Below, piece after piece: positions 1-7,899 of a stretch of DNA of 64,000 nt. A model generated the notes under the pieces. The model had not been told where the DNA came from. It saw only the letters and a list, made by a program, of their open reading frames with translations, and searched no databases. Within the stretch, counting starts at the first letter, position 1. Each line of letters starts with the position of its first letter. The stretch comes from Sphingobacteriales bacterium (GTDB lineage: Bacteria > Bacteroidota > Bacteroidia > Chitinophagales > CAIOSU01), in assembly GCA_027483645.1 (NCBI GenBank), contig JAIXUD010000002.1, positions 1 to 64,000 of the forward strand. Reading direction: 5' to 3'. The position numbers and the translations under genes were made by a program.

Positions 1-173
1 TATTATACCTGAAATCACTGACTCTGATTATTCCTAGGGAGGTACCAATAATAAAGGCCCAACAAATAATTACTCTAGAAAATGCGGGCAAGGTTAGGTA
101 GGGTGTTTATAAGTCCAGTCTCTCTCAAAAATTGAAGCTTCCGTAAGCCTACACCCCCAAACTCTCACCACCA

Positions 174-683
174 CTCACTTCCTAGACGACAAAACCCCCA
201 AGTTCAGCGGTAAGGGGGCAGCAGTTCATATCGGCCCGAAGTTCCCTCCTGAATCACGCCCAAAAGCGTGACGGTATGACACGTGTTATGTAGCAAAGTA
301 CTTCTGTAACCCGCACCAAAACTCACTTCTTGGACGCCAAAACCCCAGAATAGACACAAGATGCCAGACACAAGACACAAGACTGCAGCAAAAACCAAGA
401 TGAGCCTGCAGCAGCTCCCCTCCTTCGCGTGGCCTTTTTGAGCGATTTGGCCAAGGAGGGGCTGGGGGTGGTCAGCACGTAACCCTTACCAAATCTCACT
501 TCGTGGACGACAAAACTGGTGGTGAGCATATTTCTTCGAGGCAGGGGATTGCCACAGGCCATTAGAAGGTATCACAAACCGCAACACCTAGTAGGCCTTC
601 GCAATGACGGGTAAGGGGGACGGCAATTAACCAATAACCTACCCCACAACCCTCATCAAATCTCACTTCTTGGACGACATAAC
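174..683. repeat. Four-copy spaced direct repeat in a gene-free region
   Basis: The first 714 bases hold no convincing gene. A core close to CACTTCTTGGACGACAAAAC recurs with cores beginning near 174, 322, 495 and 662, so spacing is about 148, 173 and 167 bases. Copies 2 to 4 are preceded by a GTAACCC- or AACCC-like stretch and a CAAA. On the minus strand every copy reads a short peptide ending like GVLSSKK followed by a stop, with one or two changes per copy. The spacers differ and carry other small repeats: heptads at 353, a hairpin around 256-273 and a GC-rich palindromic stretch near 430-475. This looks like an accumulation site for repeats, not a coding gene. The function is unknown. Confidence 0.7.
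353..387. repeat. Heptanucleotide tandem repeat, GACACAA type
   Basis: Five consecutive 7-base units, three of them exactly GACACAA and two variant (GATGCCA, GACTGCA). The same unit reappears inside the heptad array at 40480-40535. The repeat sits between copies 2 and 3 of the spaced repeat. Confidence 0.75.
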
Positions 684-687
684 ACCC

Positions 688-715
688 AACTCGTAACCCG
701 TAACTCGCAACTAAT
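688..715. repeat. Heptanucleotide tandem repeat, AACCCGT type
   Basis: Four 7-base units (AACTCGT, AACCCGT, AACTCGC, AACTAAT). The array runs exactly up to the stop codon of the minus-strand peptidase gene at 715-717. The same family occurs at 4869-4903 (inverted) and 24096-24137. Confidence 0.8.
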
Positions 716-2616
716 CAACCCATGTTTTTGCGCAAAAACCCGCACATCGCCTTATAGAACTCAAACTTGTTCTCTTGGTTGCGGAAACCGTGGCCCTCGT
801 TGGCTTTCACTAGGTAGGGTACCTGCACGCCGTGGGCGCGGAGGGCCTTTACAATCTGGTCGCTTTCGTCAATGTTCACGCGGGGATCTTTGGCGCCCTG
901 TACTATGAATAGGGGGGCGGTTATCTTGTCCACATGGTACACGGGGCTGGCGGCGCGCATGGCTTCGGCATCCTTTTCGGGGTGGCCTACCATCTCGTAC
1001 ATCATGTCCAGGTAAGGCTTCCAGTACGGCGGTATGGTCTGCATAAAGCTGAAGAGGTTGCTAACGCCCACATAGTCGATGGCGCAGCGGTATAGTTGGG
1101 GCGTGTAGGCCACGCCGGCCAGTGTGGCGTAGCCGCCGTAGCTGCCGCCATATATGGCGATGCGGGCCGGGTCTGCAATGCCCTTGCCGATGAGCCACTG
1201 TACGCCGTCGGTAATGTCGTCTTGCATGGTGCCGCCCCACTGCTTAAACGACTTCTGCCAGAACTCTCGCCCGTAGCCGGTACTGCCGCGGAAGTTGATT
1301 TGGAACACCGCATAGCCGCGGTTGGCCAGCAGTTGCACCTCGGGGTTGAAGCCCCAACTGTCCCTATGCCAAGGCCCGCCGTGCGGGTTGATGACTACGG
1401 GCAGGTTGCGCGCCTCCACGCCCACGGGCAGGGTGAGGTAGCCGTGTATGGTGAGGCCGTCGCGGCTGGTGTAGGTTACGGGCTTCATGGCCGCCATCTC
1501 GTTCTCATCGAGCGCGGGGCTCACTTCGGCCAGTTTGGTGAGTGCGCCGGTGGCGGCGTTGTATAGGTAATAGGCGCCCAGGCTGCGGTCGCTGTAGGTA
1601 CGTACTATGAAGACCTGCTCGGCGCGGTCGTGGCTGGTGAGGGCCACTTCGTAGCCGGGCAGTAGCTGGTATAGGTGGTTGTAGATGCGCTCCACGGTCT
1701 CGTCCAGGAACACCATTTGGCGCTTCCAAGAGGTGTAAGTGATGCCGGTGAGCACCTTGCGCTTGTGGCTGTAGTGCAGGTTGTGCACGTCGTACTCGGG
1801 GTTGCTGTACAGCACCTCCACTTCCTCGGCGGTGTGCGGGTTGTAGCGAATTATGGCGCTGGTATCGCGGCCTAAGTTGCTGCTCATGTAGAGCTGCTGG
1901 TTGTCGAAGGTAAAGAAGAGCGGCGAGAGGCTGTTCTTGAAGTCAACGGTCTGCAGCACGCGGAAGTCGTCTTGCTCCATGTCGCGGTACAGTAGGCTTA
2001 CGTTTACGCCATCTTTCATGCGGCTGGCTACGCGTATGCGGCCGTCGTGGTCGGTCATCCAATCGCTGATGGGGTTCTCCTCGTCGGTGTTCTCAGCCAG
2101 CAGGGTCAGTTCGCCAGTGTCCAGGTTCAGGCGGTATGGCTCAAAGAGGCTTTCGTTGCGCTTGTTGAGGCCCACGATGATCTCGCCATCGATGTCCTTC
2201 AGGTCGTCAATAATGTCCGCCTTTACGCCGGGGAAGGGCGTGAGGTCTCGCTCTCCGGCGCCGTCTCGGCGGATGGTGTATACGTGGTAGTTCTCGTCGC
2301 CACCATCATCTTGCACGTATATCAGGCGATCGGCATCGGCCCAGAAATAGCCCGGTATGTCGCGGTCGGTTCGGCTGGTGATGCGTTGCTCAGCACCGGT
2401 GGCAATGTGGCGCACGTACACGTTCATGCGGTCTTGGTACGGGGCCATCCAAGAGAGGTACTGGCCATCGGGACTTACTTTATAGTCGCTCTGCTCGGGG
2501 TTTTGGAAGAAATGCTCTACTGGCTTGGTGCCGTTATCTAGGGCCACTAGGGCTTGTATCTCTTCTTCGTCGGCAAGGGGGAACTGGCTCTTGATGCTCT
2601 GTTGGCTCTGGCTCAT
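715..2616 (-). CDS. S9 family prolyl oligopeptidase-type serine peptidase
   Basis: An alpha/beta-hydrolase peptidase of the S9 (prolyl oligopeptidase / acylaminoacyl peptidase) family. The N-terminal two thirds is a beta-propeller with PD40-like turns such as VSPDGQYLSW. The C-terminal hydrolase domain has an oxyanion-type HGGPW segment and the nucleophile motif GGSYGG (Ser about 492 in the 633-aa product), an Asp in KDPRVN (about 577) and a His in EGHGF (about 609), so the catalytic triad is intact. The frame is open for 33 more codons upstream, but that stretch is proline/serine-rich and family-unlike, so the ATG at 2614-2616 (MSQSQQS) is preferred. No signal peptide is visible, so the protein is probably cytoplasmic. 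It lies in the same orientation as the E1 dehydrogenase upstream, with 120 bases between them. Confidence 0.93.
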   Translation of the reverse strand: MSQSQQSIKSQFPLADEEEIQALVALDNGTKPVEHFFQNPEQSDYKVSPDGQYLSWMAPYQDRMNVYVRHIATGAEQRITSRTDRDIPGYFWADADRLIYVQDDGGDENYHVYTIRRDGAGERDLTPFPGVKADIIDDLKDIDGEIIVGLNKRNESLFEPYRLNLDTGELTLLAENTDEENPISDWMTDHDGRIRVASRMKDGVNVSLLYRDMEQDDFRVLQTVDFKNSLSPLFFTFDNQQLYMSSNLGRDTSAIIRYNPHTAEEVEVLYSNPEYDVHNLHYSHKRKVLTGITYTSWKRQMVFLDETVERIYNHLYQLLPGYEVALTSHDRAEQVFIVRTYSDRSLGAYYLYNAATGALTKLAEVSPALDENEMAAMKPVTYTSRDGLTIHGYLTLPVGVEARNLPVVINPHGGPWHRDSWGFNPEVQLLANRGYAVFQINFRGSTGYGREFWQKSFKQWGGTMQDDITDGVQWLIGKGIADPARIAIYGGSYGGYATLAGVAYTPQLYRCAIDYVGVSNLFSFMQTIPPYWKPYLDMMYEMVGHPEKDAEAMRAASPVYHVDKITAPLFIVQGAKDPRVNIDESDQIVKALRAHGVQVPYLVKANEGHGFRNQENKFEFYKAMCGFLRKNMG

Positions 2617-2736
2617 AGTATCGGGGTTTCTTGGGGTGCAAAATAGGGCTTTCGGGCGGGTTGGGCAACTTGAAGATTGGGTGATTGTGATGGGGGATGA
2701 GACCATTGGCATCACTGCATTATGCCCACATCTTCC

Positions 2737-4833
2737 TCAAAACTCCAACACCTCGCCCATCGCCGCCGCAACCTTATCGGCATTCGGCAACATGGTAAAC
2801 TCTAGGGTGGAATTCAAAGGGATGGCCGGGGTATTGACCGCCCCTATGATGCGAACAGGGGCATCCAAATGCTTGAAACAGTGGCTGGCAATGCGCCCTG
2901 CCAATGATTCGGCAAAGGCGTTGCTGATGGTTTCTTCGGTAAGGACGATGCACTTGCCATGCAGCTTTACCCGTTCATAGATGAGTTCTTCGTCAAGTGG
3001 ATTGAGCGTGCGCAGGTCTACCACCTCGATGCGGCCAGGGAATTGCATTGCCGCATTCAAAGCCCAGTGTACGCCCATGCCATAGGTAATTACCGTGAGG
3101 GTGTTACCGTTTTTTAGCTCCGTTTCATTTGTTTCCAAAGCTATACGCCCCTTGCCGAGGGGGATGATGTAATCCGCGTCGGGTTCGGTGGTTTTGGCAG
3201 CACCTGTGCCTGGCACTTTACTCCAGTATAAGCCCTTGTGCTCCAGCATTACTACTGGGTTCGGGTCATAGAAGGCTGCCTTCATCAGGCCCTTCATATC
3301 TGCGGCGTTGCTGGGGTATACTACTTTGATGCCTTTAACCTGTAGCAGCACGCTCTCTACGCTGCTACTATGGTAGGGGCCGCCACTGCCATACGCCCCA
3401 ATGGGGATACGGATGAGCGCCTGCACTGGCCACTTACCGTTGCTCAGGTAGCACGAGCGGCTTACTTCGGTAAATAGCTGGTTGAGGCCTGGCCACACGT
3501 AGTCGGCAAACTGTACCTCTACAATCGGCTTGGTGCCCGCAGCGCTCATGCCCACAGTACTGCCAATAATGTAAGCCTCCATAATGGGCGTATTAAACAC
3601 CCTTCCATCGCCGTACTTTTTGGCTAGTAATGCCGCCTCCCGGAAAACGCCGCCCAGCTCACCGCCTACATCTTGGCCGTATAGCAGGGCCTCGGGGTGT
3701 TGGCGCAATATCTCGTCCACGGCATGTAGGGCCGCATCCACCATTACTACCTTTTCGGCATTGGCGGGACTGCGCTGGCCCTTCTCTTCGGTAACGGGTG
3801 TTGGGGCGAATATGTGGGTAAGCAAATCTTCCGGCCTTGGGTCGGGTGATAAGAGGGCGCGCTCGAAGTCCGCATTTACCTTATCCCGGGCTGCCGCTTC
3901 CATCTCAAACACCTCGTCCTCACCTATCCCATATATACCTAGTTGGTCTCTAAGGATGGGGTACGGGTCGCGGCTGGCGTGCTCGGCTAGGTCGGCCTCG
4001 CTGCGGTACCACTCCTTGCGCACACCGCTGGTATGGTGGTTTAGCAGCGGAACCTTAGCATGTACCAGCACTGGCCTGCGCTCGGTACGGATGATGTGCA
4101 GCACCTTCTTCAAGGTTTCGTAACTCTCAATAAAATCGTTTCCGTTGATGCTATATGCCTCCAAGCCTTTAAAGCCTCGGGCATATTCAAAAGCGTTCAT
4201 GGCGCGTACCTCGCGGGCATGGGCGCTTATGTCCCACTCATTATCCTGTACCAGGTATAGTATCGGCAACTGTTTCAACACCGCCATCTGGAATGCTTCG
4301 GCAACCTCGCCTTCAGTAACACTGGCATCGCCCAAAGAGCATACCACCAATGGCTTATGTGTCAAGCTGGCATCTGCCAAGCCTTGCTGTTCTTTATACT
4401 TAATGCCTTGCGCCACGCCAGTAGTGGGTATAGCTTGCATACCGGTAGCTGAGCTTTGGTGCGGTATTTTGGGCATATCGGCCCGGTTGCTGCTGGGGTG
4501 GCCATAATAGGTTCGGCCGCCACTAAATGGGTCGTCGCGGCGGGCAAGGAGTTGCAACATCAAGTCGTAAGGTTGGTAGCCAATGCCCAGCAAAATAGAG
4601 TCATCGCGATAGTAGGGCGCCACAAAATCTTGCGGCAACAATTGCAATGCCATCGCCAATTGTATGGCCTCGTGGCCTTTGCTAGTAGCGTGTACGTATT
4701 TAGCACAAATATCCTTCCGCTCCTCATACAGGCGCGACATCTCCCTAGCCGTAGCCATCAGGCTGAACGCCCGTTTCAGCACCTGCACATCCACCCTCAC
4801 CGTTCTATCTTGTATGTTCGCCTCCGCCATCAT
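2737..4833 (-). CDS. Fused 2-oxoacid dehydrogenase E1 alpha/beta subunits (thiamine diphosphate)
   Basis: Decarboxylating E1 component of a branched-chain 2-oxoacid (or related) dehydrogenase complex, with alpha and beta subunits on one 698-aa chain. Residues 1 to about 345 form the alpha half, with a thiamine-diphosphate motif running from GDAS (168-171) to QDN (196-198). From about 365 the beta half follows (ALLYGQDVGGELGG, FADYVWPGLNQL and the C-terminal transketolase domain). The alpha-beta fusion is a known arrangement in Bacteroidota. Two ATGs lie in tandem (4833 and 4830), and either may start. No E2 or E3 gene is nearby, so the substrate cannot be fixed from context. A heptad repeat lies 35 bases upstream of the start. 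Confidence 0.92.
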   Translation of the reverse strand: MMAEANIQDRTVRVDVQVLKRAFSLMATAREMSRLYEERKDICAKYVHATSKGHEAIQLAMALQLLPQDFVAPYYRDDSILLGIGYQPYDLMLQLLARRDDPFSGGRTYYGHPSSNRADMPKIPHQSSATGMQAIPTTGVAQGIKYKEQQGLADASLTHKPLVVCSLGDASVTEGEVAEAFQMAVLKQLPILYLVQDNEWDISAHAREVRAMNAFEYARGFKGLEAYSINGNDFIESYETLKKVLHIIRTERRPVLVHAKVPLLNHHTSGVRKEWYRSEADLAEHASRDPYPILRDQLGIYGIGEDEVFEMEAAARDKVNADFERALLSPDPRPEDLLTHIFAPTPVTEEKGQRSPANAEKVVMVDAALHAVDEILRQHPEALLYGQDVGGELGGVFREAALLAKKYGDGRVFNTPIMEAYIIGSTVGMSAAGTKPIVEVQFADYVWPGLNQLFTEVSRSCYLSNGKWPVQALIRIPIGAYGSGGPYHSSSVESVLLQVKGIKVVYPSNAADMKGLMKAAFYDPNPVVMLEHKGLYWSKVPGTGAAKTTEPDADYIIPLGKGRIALETNETELKNGNTLTVITYGMGVHWALNAAMQFPGRIEVVDLRTLNPLDEELIYERVKLHGKCIVLTEETISNAFAESLAGRIASHCFKHLDAPVRIIGAVNTPAIPLNSTLEFTMLPNADKVAAAMGEVLEF

Positions 4834-4868
4834 AGTGTCAATTTGGAGAGGTTAAGATACGAAAATAA

Positions 4869-4903
4869 GTTACGGGTTGCGAGTTGCGGGTTGCGGGTTG
4901 GTG
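4869..4903. repeat. Heptanucleotide tandem repeat, GTTGCGG type (inverted AACCCGC family)
   Basis: Five 7-base units (GTTACGG, GTTGCGA, GTTGCGG twice, GTTGGTG), the reverse complement of the family at 688-715 and 24096-24137. It sits in the divergent gap (4834-5146) between the E1 gene and the lipoprotein gene. The rest of this 313-base gap shows nothing recognisable beyond a generally AT-rich composition. Confidence 0.8.
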
Positions 4904-5146
4904 AAAGAATAGTTGTAAGCCAGTGGCTTTACTACTTTCAAAACCTTGATCAGAAGCGATAAAATTTAGTGTCAGAATTTTACCACCATTGACAAAAACC
5001 GGGGTCAAAATATGTTTAATAATCTGATTGTCAGCAAAGTGGCAAAGCAATTTCAGTTGTCAAGTATTACTTAACAACTGCCCTCACTAACATAGAATGA
5101 CTGTCTATCTCCCCATTTTTCCTTTTATTTACACCCAAAACCCACC

Positions 5147-6004
5147 ATGCGCCATCAATCCATGTTACTCCTGCTCAGCCTTTCTATTTTTGCTACCTCC
5201 TGCAACTCGGGCAGCGAGGAAGTGCCTGTGGAAATGGGCCAAAAGCGCATTAACCTGCCGGCCAACTTGCCAGTGTACGACTCCATCCCCAAACCAGAAA
5301 CATTGGCTGGGTATGCGTGGACCAATGCTGAAAAACGCATAGTAGAAACAGGTTGTGGTAGCCGCTGTAGCAATATTGGCTGGAAGTGGTTCACCCTTTC
5401 TCAAGCTCCTAGCCCAGTTTTGATTGATTCGGTGCAGCGGTATAACTGGTACTACCTAACGGGTATACCTGGAGCGCGTGAAATTGACCTAGATAGCATT
5501 GCCGCATCATTCTTCAAAGAAGCGCAGAAGGAGGTATCTGATAGTAGCGGAAGGGCAGTATGGACAGAAGGCAACAGCGTATGGCCAGTTGCCGCTACCG
5601 CTAATACCTTCACCATAGGGGGCTTCATATCCGGTAGCTATGGCGGCCCATCTCAAAACTATGCCAGCAACTTGGATAACTTCAATATTGCCAGCGGTAG
5701 ATATATCACCTTGAAAGACCTTGTGGCCGTACCTTTCGATATCTTCGCCGTGGGAGAAGCGGTCTTCCGCAAACAAAAGGGCGTAACAGAAGGTACCAGC
5801 CTTATCAATGCTGGGTTTAGATTCCCCGAAGATGTGTTTTACCTGCCAGAAACCTTTGGTATATTGCCCGATGGATTGCTGTTTGTATACGTGCCCGAGG
5901 AAGTGGTAAGCTATACCGAAGGCGAACAATACTTGTTCATCCCTTACTCGCTTATTGCAGACCAATTGAAGCCGGAATATCAATATCTTGCCAAAGCGCA
6001 GTAA
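5147..6004 (+). CDS. Lipoprotein with RsiV/DUF3298-like domain
   Basis: 285-aa predicted lipoprotein. A hydrophobic signal is followed by a lipobox (ATSC, Cys 19) and a serine/glutamate-rich linker. The C-terminal part has the pattern of DUF3298/RsiV domains: a 'LPETFGILPDGLLFVYVPEEV' type run split around residues 235-260, then a YTEGEQYLFIPYSLI-like end. This family includes the lysozyme-binding domain of the anti-sigma factor RsiV, but most members in Bacteroidota are envelope proteins of unknown role, and nothing here indicates a sigma factor partner. It probably sits in the periplasm or outer membrane. It converges with the AsmA-like gene, 15 bases away. Confidence 0.75.
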   Translation: MRHQSMLLLLSLSIFATSCNSGSEEVPVEMGQKRINLPANLPVYDSIPKPETLAGYAWTNAEKRIVETGCGSRCSNIGWKWFTLSQAPSPVLIDSVQRYNWYYLTGIPGAREIDLDSIAASFFKEAQKEVSDSSGRAVWTEGNSVWPVAATANTFTIGGFISGSYGGPSQNYASNLDNFNIASGRYITLKDLVAVPFDIFAVGEAVFRKQKGVTEGTSLINAGFRFPEDVFYLPETFGILPDGLLFVYVPEEVVSYTEGEQYLFIPYSLIADQLKPEYQYLAKAQ

Positions 6005-6019
6005 TCTGTTTTATCTCAG

Positions 6020-7174
6020 TTACTTCTTGTTTTTCCTGCGTTCCTTCCTGCGTTCTCGGAAAGATTTGTCGCCATCTACCGTAGTGGCTCCGCCATTTTC
6101 GCCGAAAGTAATGGTTCCTTCAATATCAGGGTTCAATGCCTGTATAAAGCCATTGCGCAATAAGCTTACCACAGTATCCCAAATCTTGAATTTGGGGTTT
6201 TGAAGGTTTCCACTCATTGGTATTTGCGTAGCAAATTGGTCCTTTTTCTGATTTTGGAAAATGTTTACGGTAAGCCCCACCAGGCCTTCCCATGCCGTCC
6301 GTAAGAAGGGATCATCTTCCTTGCGCAAATCCAATATATCTACATCGTGCAACAGGGGTTTAATGTAGCCTTCAAACTCCCCTTTTTCGGCTGCCGCCTC
6401 TGCATATAAACTAAAGGTGCCGCCTTCTGCATCAATTTTAGCATAGGCATCTAGGAAGTTATTAATGTCAACCAACGGCAACTTATCTAACTCTAAATCG
6501 AAGTTAAAAGTACCGAGGCTGTCAAAAGGGTCCAATTTACCTTTAATATTCAGTGGTGCGCCGCTCATTACGGCTGCACTCACTACTAGGTCGCTAACCA
6601 TGGTTTCTGAGAGGTCGGTACTATTGGTAAGGTTGGTAACTAAAACATAGAGCTCGTCCATATATACATCCAATGCTGGCTCAACGGTAAAATCACTATA
6701 ATGTATTTCACTGTTCATTACCTCAAAACGGTTGATTTTGATTGGTACCAAATCGATCACCTGTTGCCTCCAATCTACACCTTCCCCAGTCTGTTTGGGG
6801 TCAGCTTTACTCGTTCCTGCCACAAAGTTCACCCGTAGCTCGTCCAAGATTACCTCCGCAACGAAAGAGCCCTGCAACAGAGCCTTCCATTCTACGGAAA
6901 TATCCATAGATTTCAAATCAACAAAAGGCACGGGTATGGAGTCGGTAACGGTTTTGACGGTAAGGTCTTTAATCACATATGCACCCCTATAAAGGTTAAG
7001 GTCAATATCATCTACGTGGCCGGTGTAGCCATCTAAGTCAGCTAGTTTTTTGTTTATTACATTAAGCAGGATAAATGGTAGCGCAATACGAATGGCAATA
7101 ATAAGGACAACCAGCACCCCCATGCTAATCCAAAAGCCTTTGCCCAATTTCTTAATCCTGTCTTTAAACTTCAT
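6020..7174 (-). CDS. AsmA/DUF748-like membrane-anchored protein
   Basis: 384-aa protein with one N-terminal transmembrane helix (about residues 14-37) and a long periplasmic region in the style of DUF748/AsmA-like proteins (LNLYRGAYVIKDLTV, VDLKSMDISVEW, VILDELRVNFVAG). These are beta-rich repeats linked in better-studied relatives to envelope lipid transport or outer-membrane homeostasis. The C-terminus is very basic (RRKERRKNKK type). The frame is open 29 codons further upstream, but MKFKDR, directly before the basic and hydrophobic segment, is the more natural start. It is transcribed divergently from the glycosylase gene 109 bases away. Confidence 0.75.
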   Translation of the reverse strand: MKFKDRIKKLGKGFWISMGVLVVLIIAIRIALPFILLNVINKKLADLDGYTGHVDDIDLNLYRGAYVIKDLTVKTVTDSIPVPFVDLKSMDISVEWKALLQGSFVAEVILDELRVNFVAGTSKADPKQTGEGVDWRQQVIDLVPIKINRFEVMNSEIHYSDFTVEPALDVYMDELYVLVTNLTNSTDLSETMVSDLVVSAAVMSGAPLNIKGKLDPFDSLGTFNFDLELDKLPLVDINNFLDAYAKIDAEGGTFSLYAEAAAEKGEFEGYIKPLLHDVDILDLRKEDDPFLRTAWEGLVGLTVNIFQNQKKDQFATQIPMSGNLQNPKFKIWDTVVSLLRNGFIQALNPDIEGTITFGENGGATTVDGDKSFRERRKERRKNKK

Positions 7175-7283
7175 GGTGGTGCATTTGATATGCCGCATAG
7201 GGTAATCAAATGGTTTGCCAAAAAGGGTTGAGGAACTTACCCAGCTAAGGAACTCCCGCAAACCGGCGAGCGTTTAACTACCT

Positions 7284-7886
7284 GTGACGAAGAAACTACC
7301 GCACGAATTTTATACCCGTACCGATGTGGTGCAGATTAGTAAAGACCTGTTGGGTAAATACCTGTTTACCAACGTTGGTGGCAACCTTTCCGCGGGCATT
7401 ATTGTGGAAACGGAAGCCTACTGCGGCCGGGGCGACAAAGCCTGCCACGCTAACAACAAGCGCACCCCACGCACCGAAGTGATGTTTGCCGAAGGCGGCA
7501 AAGCCTACGTGTACCTGTGCTACGGAATCCACCACCTGTTTAATGTGGTCACTAATGTGGAGGGTATGGCCGATGCGGTGCTGGTGCGCGCCATTGAGCC
7601 TGTGCACGGGCTGGATTGGATGTTGCTGCGCCGCCAATACCCCCAACTGAAACCCGCCCTCACCGCTGGGCCGGGCGCCATGAGTGCCGCACTGGGCATT
7701 ACCACCAAACTATACGGACAAGACCTATTAGGCGATACCATCTGGATTGAAGACCATGGCATAATAATACCGGAGAAAGACATCATTGCTAGCCCTCGCG
7801 TAGGCGTGCAATATGCTAAGGAGGATGCCCTGCGGCCGTGGCGCTTTCGCATACGCGGCAATGCGTATACTAGCCCCGCCAAGTAA
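7284..7886 (+). CDS. 3-methyladenine DNA glycosylase (AAG/MPG family)
   Basis: Base-excision repair glycosylase that removes alkylated purines such as 3-methyladenine and hypoxanthine. 200 aa, the usual length for bacterial members. Conserved family blocks are present: the active-site VETEAY segment (Glu about 46), the GDKACHA stretch, TEVMF, YVYLCYG with HHLFNVV, AVLVRAIEP and the TAGPGAM loop. Translation starts at GTG (7284). No in-frame ATG lies closer, and the protein begins just as the family does (TRTDVVQISKDLLGK). It converges with the amidase gene 13 bases downstream. Confidence 0.95.
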   Translation: MTKKLPHEFYTRTDVVQISKDLLGKYLFTNVGGNLSAGIIVETEAYCGRGDKACHANNKRTPRTEVMFAEGGKAYVYLCYGIHHLFNVVTNVEGMADAVLVRAIEPVHGLDWMLLRRQYPQLKPALTAGPGAMSAALGITTKLYGQDLLGDTIWIEDHGIIIPEKDIIASPRVGVQYAKEDALRPWRFRIRGNAYTSPAK

Positions 7887-7899
7887 CTTCCCTAAACTA

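Noticed and set aside
204-562. Two overlapping minus-strand ORFs (64 and 79 codons)
   Set aside because: They consist of the spaced repeat and other small repeats; the coding look comes from the shared repeat.
174-683. CRISPR-like array
   Set aside because: Repeats are imperfect, only four copies exist, spacers are about 125-150 bases and no cas gene is near.
1096-2541. Several long plus-strand ORFs opposite the S9 peptidase
   Set aside because: Shadow frames caused by GC-rich third positions of a well-supported gene.
3584-4123. 179-codon ORF opposite the E1 dehydrogenase
   Set aside because: Antisense shadow; serine/arginine-rich with no recognisable fold.
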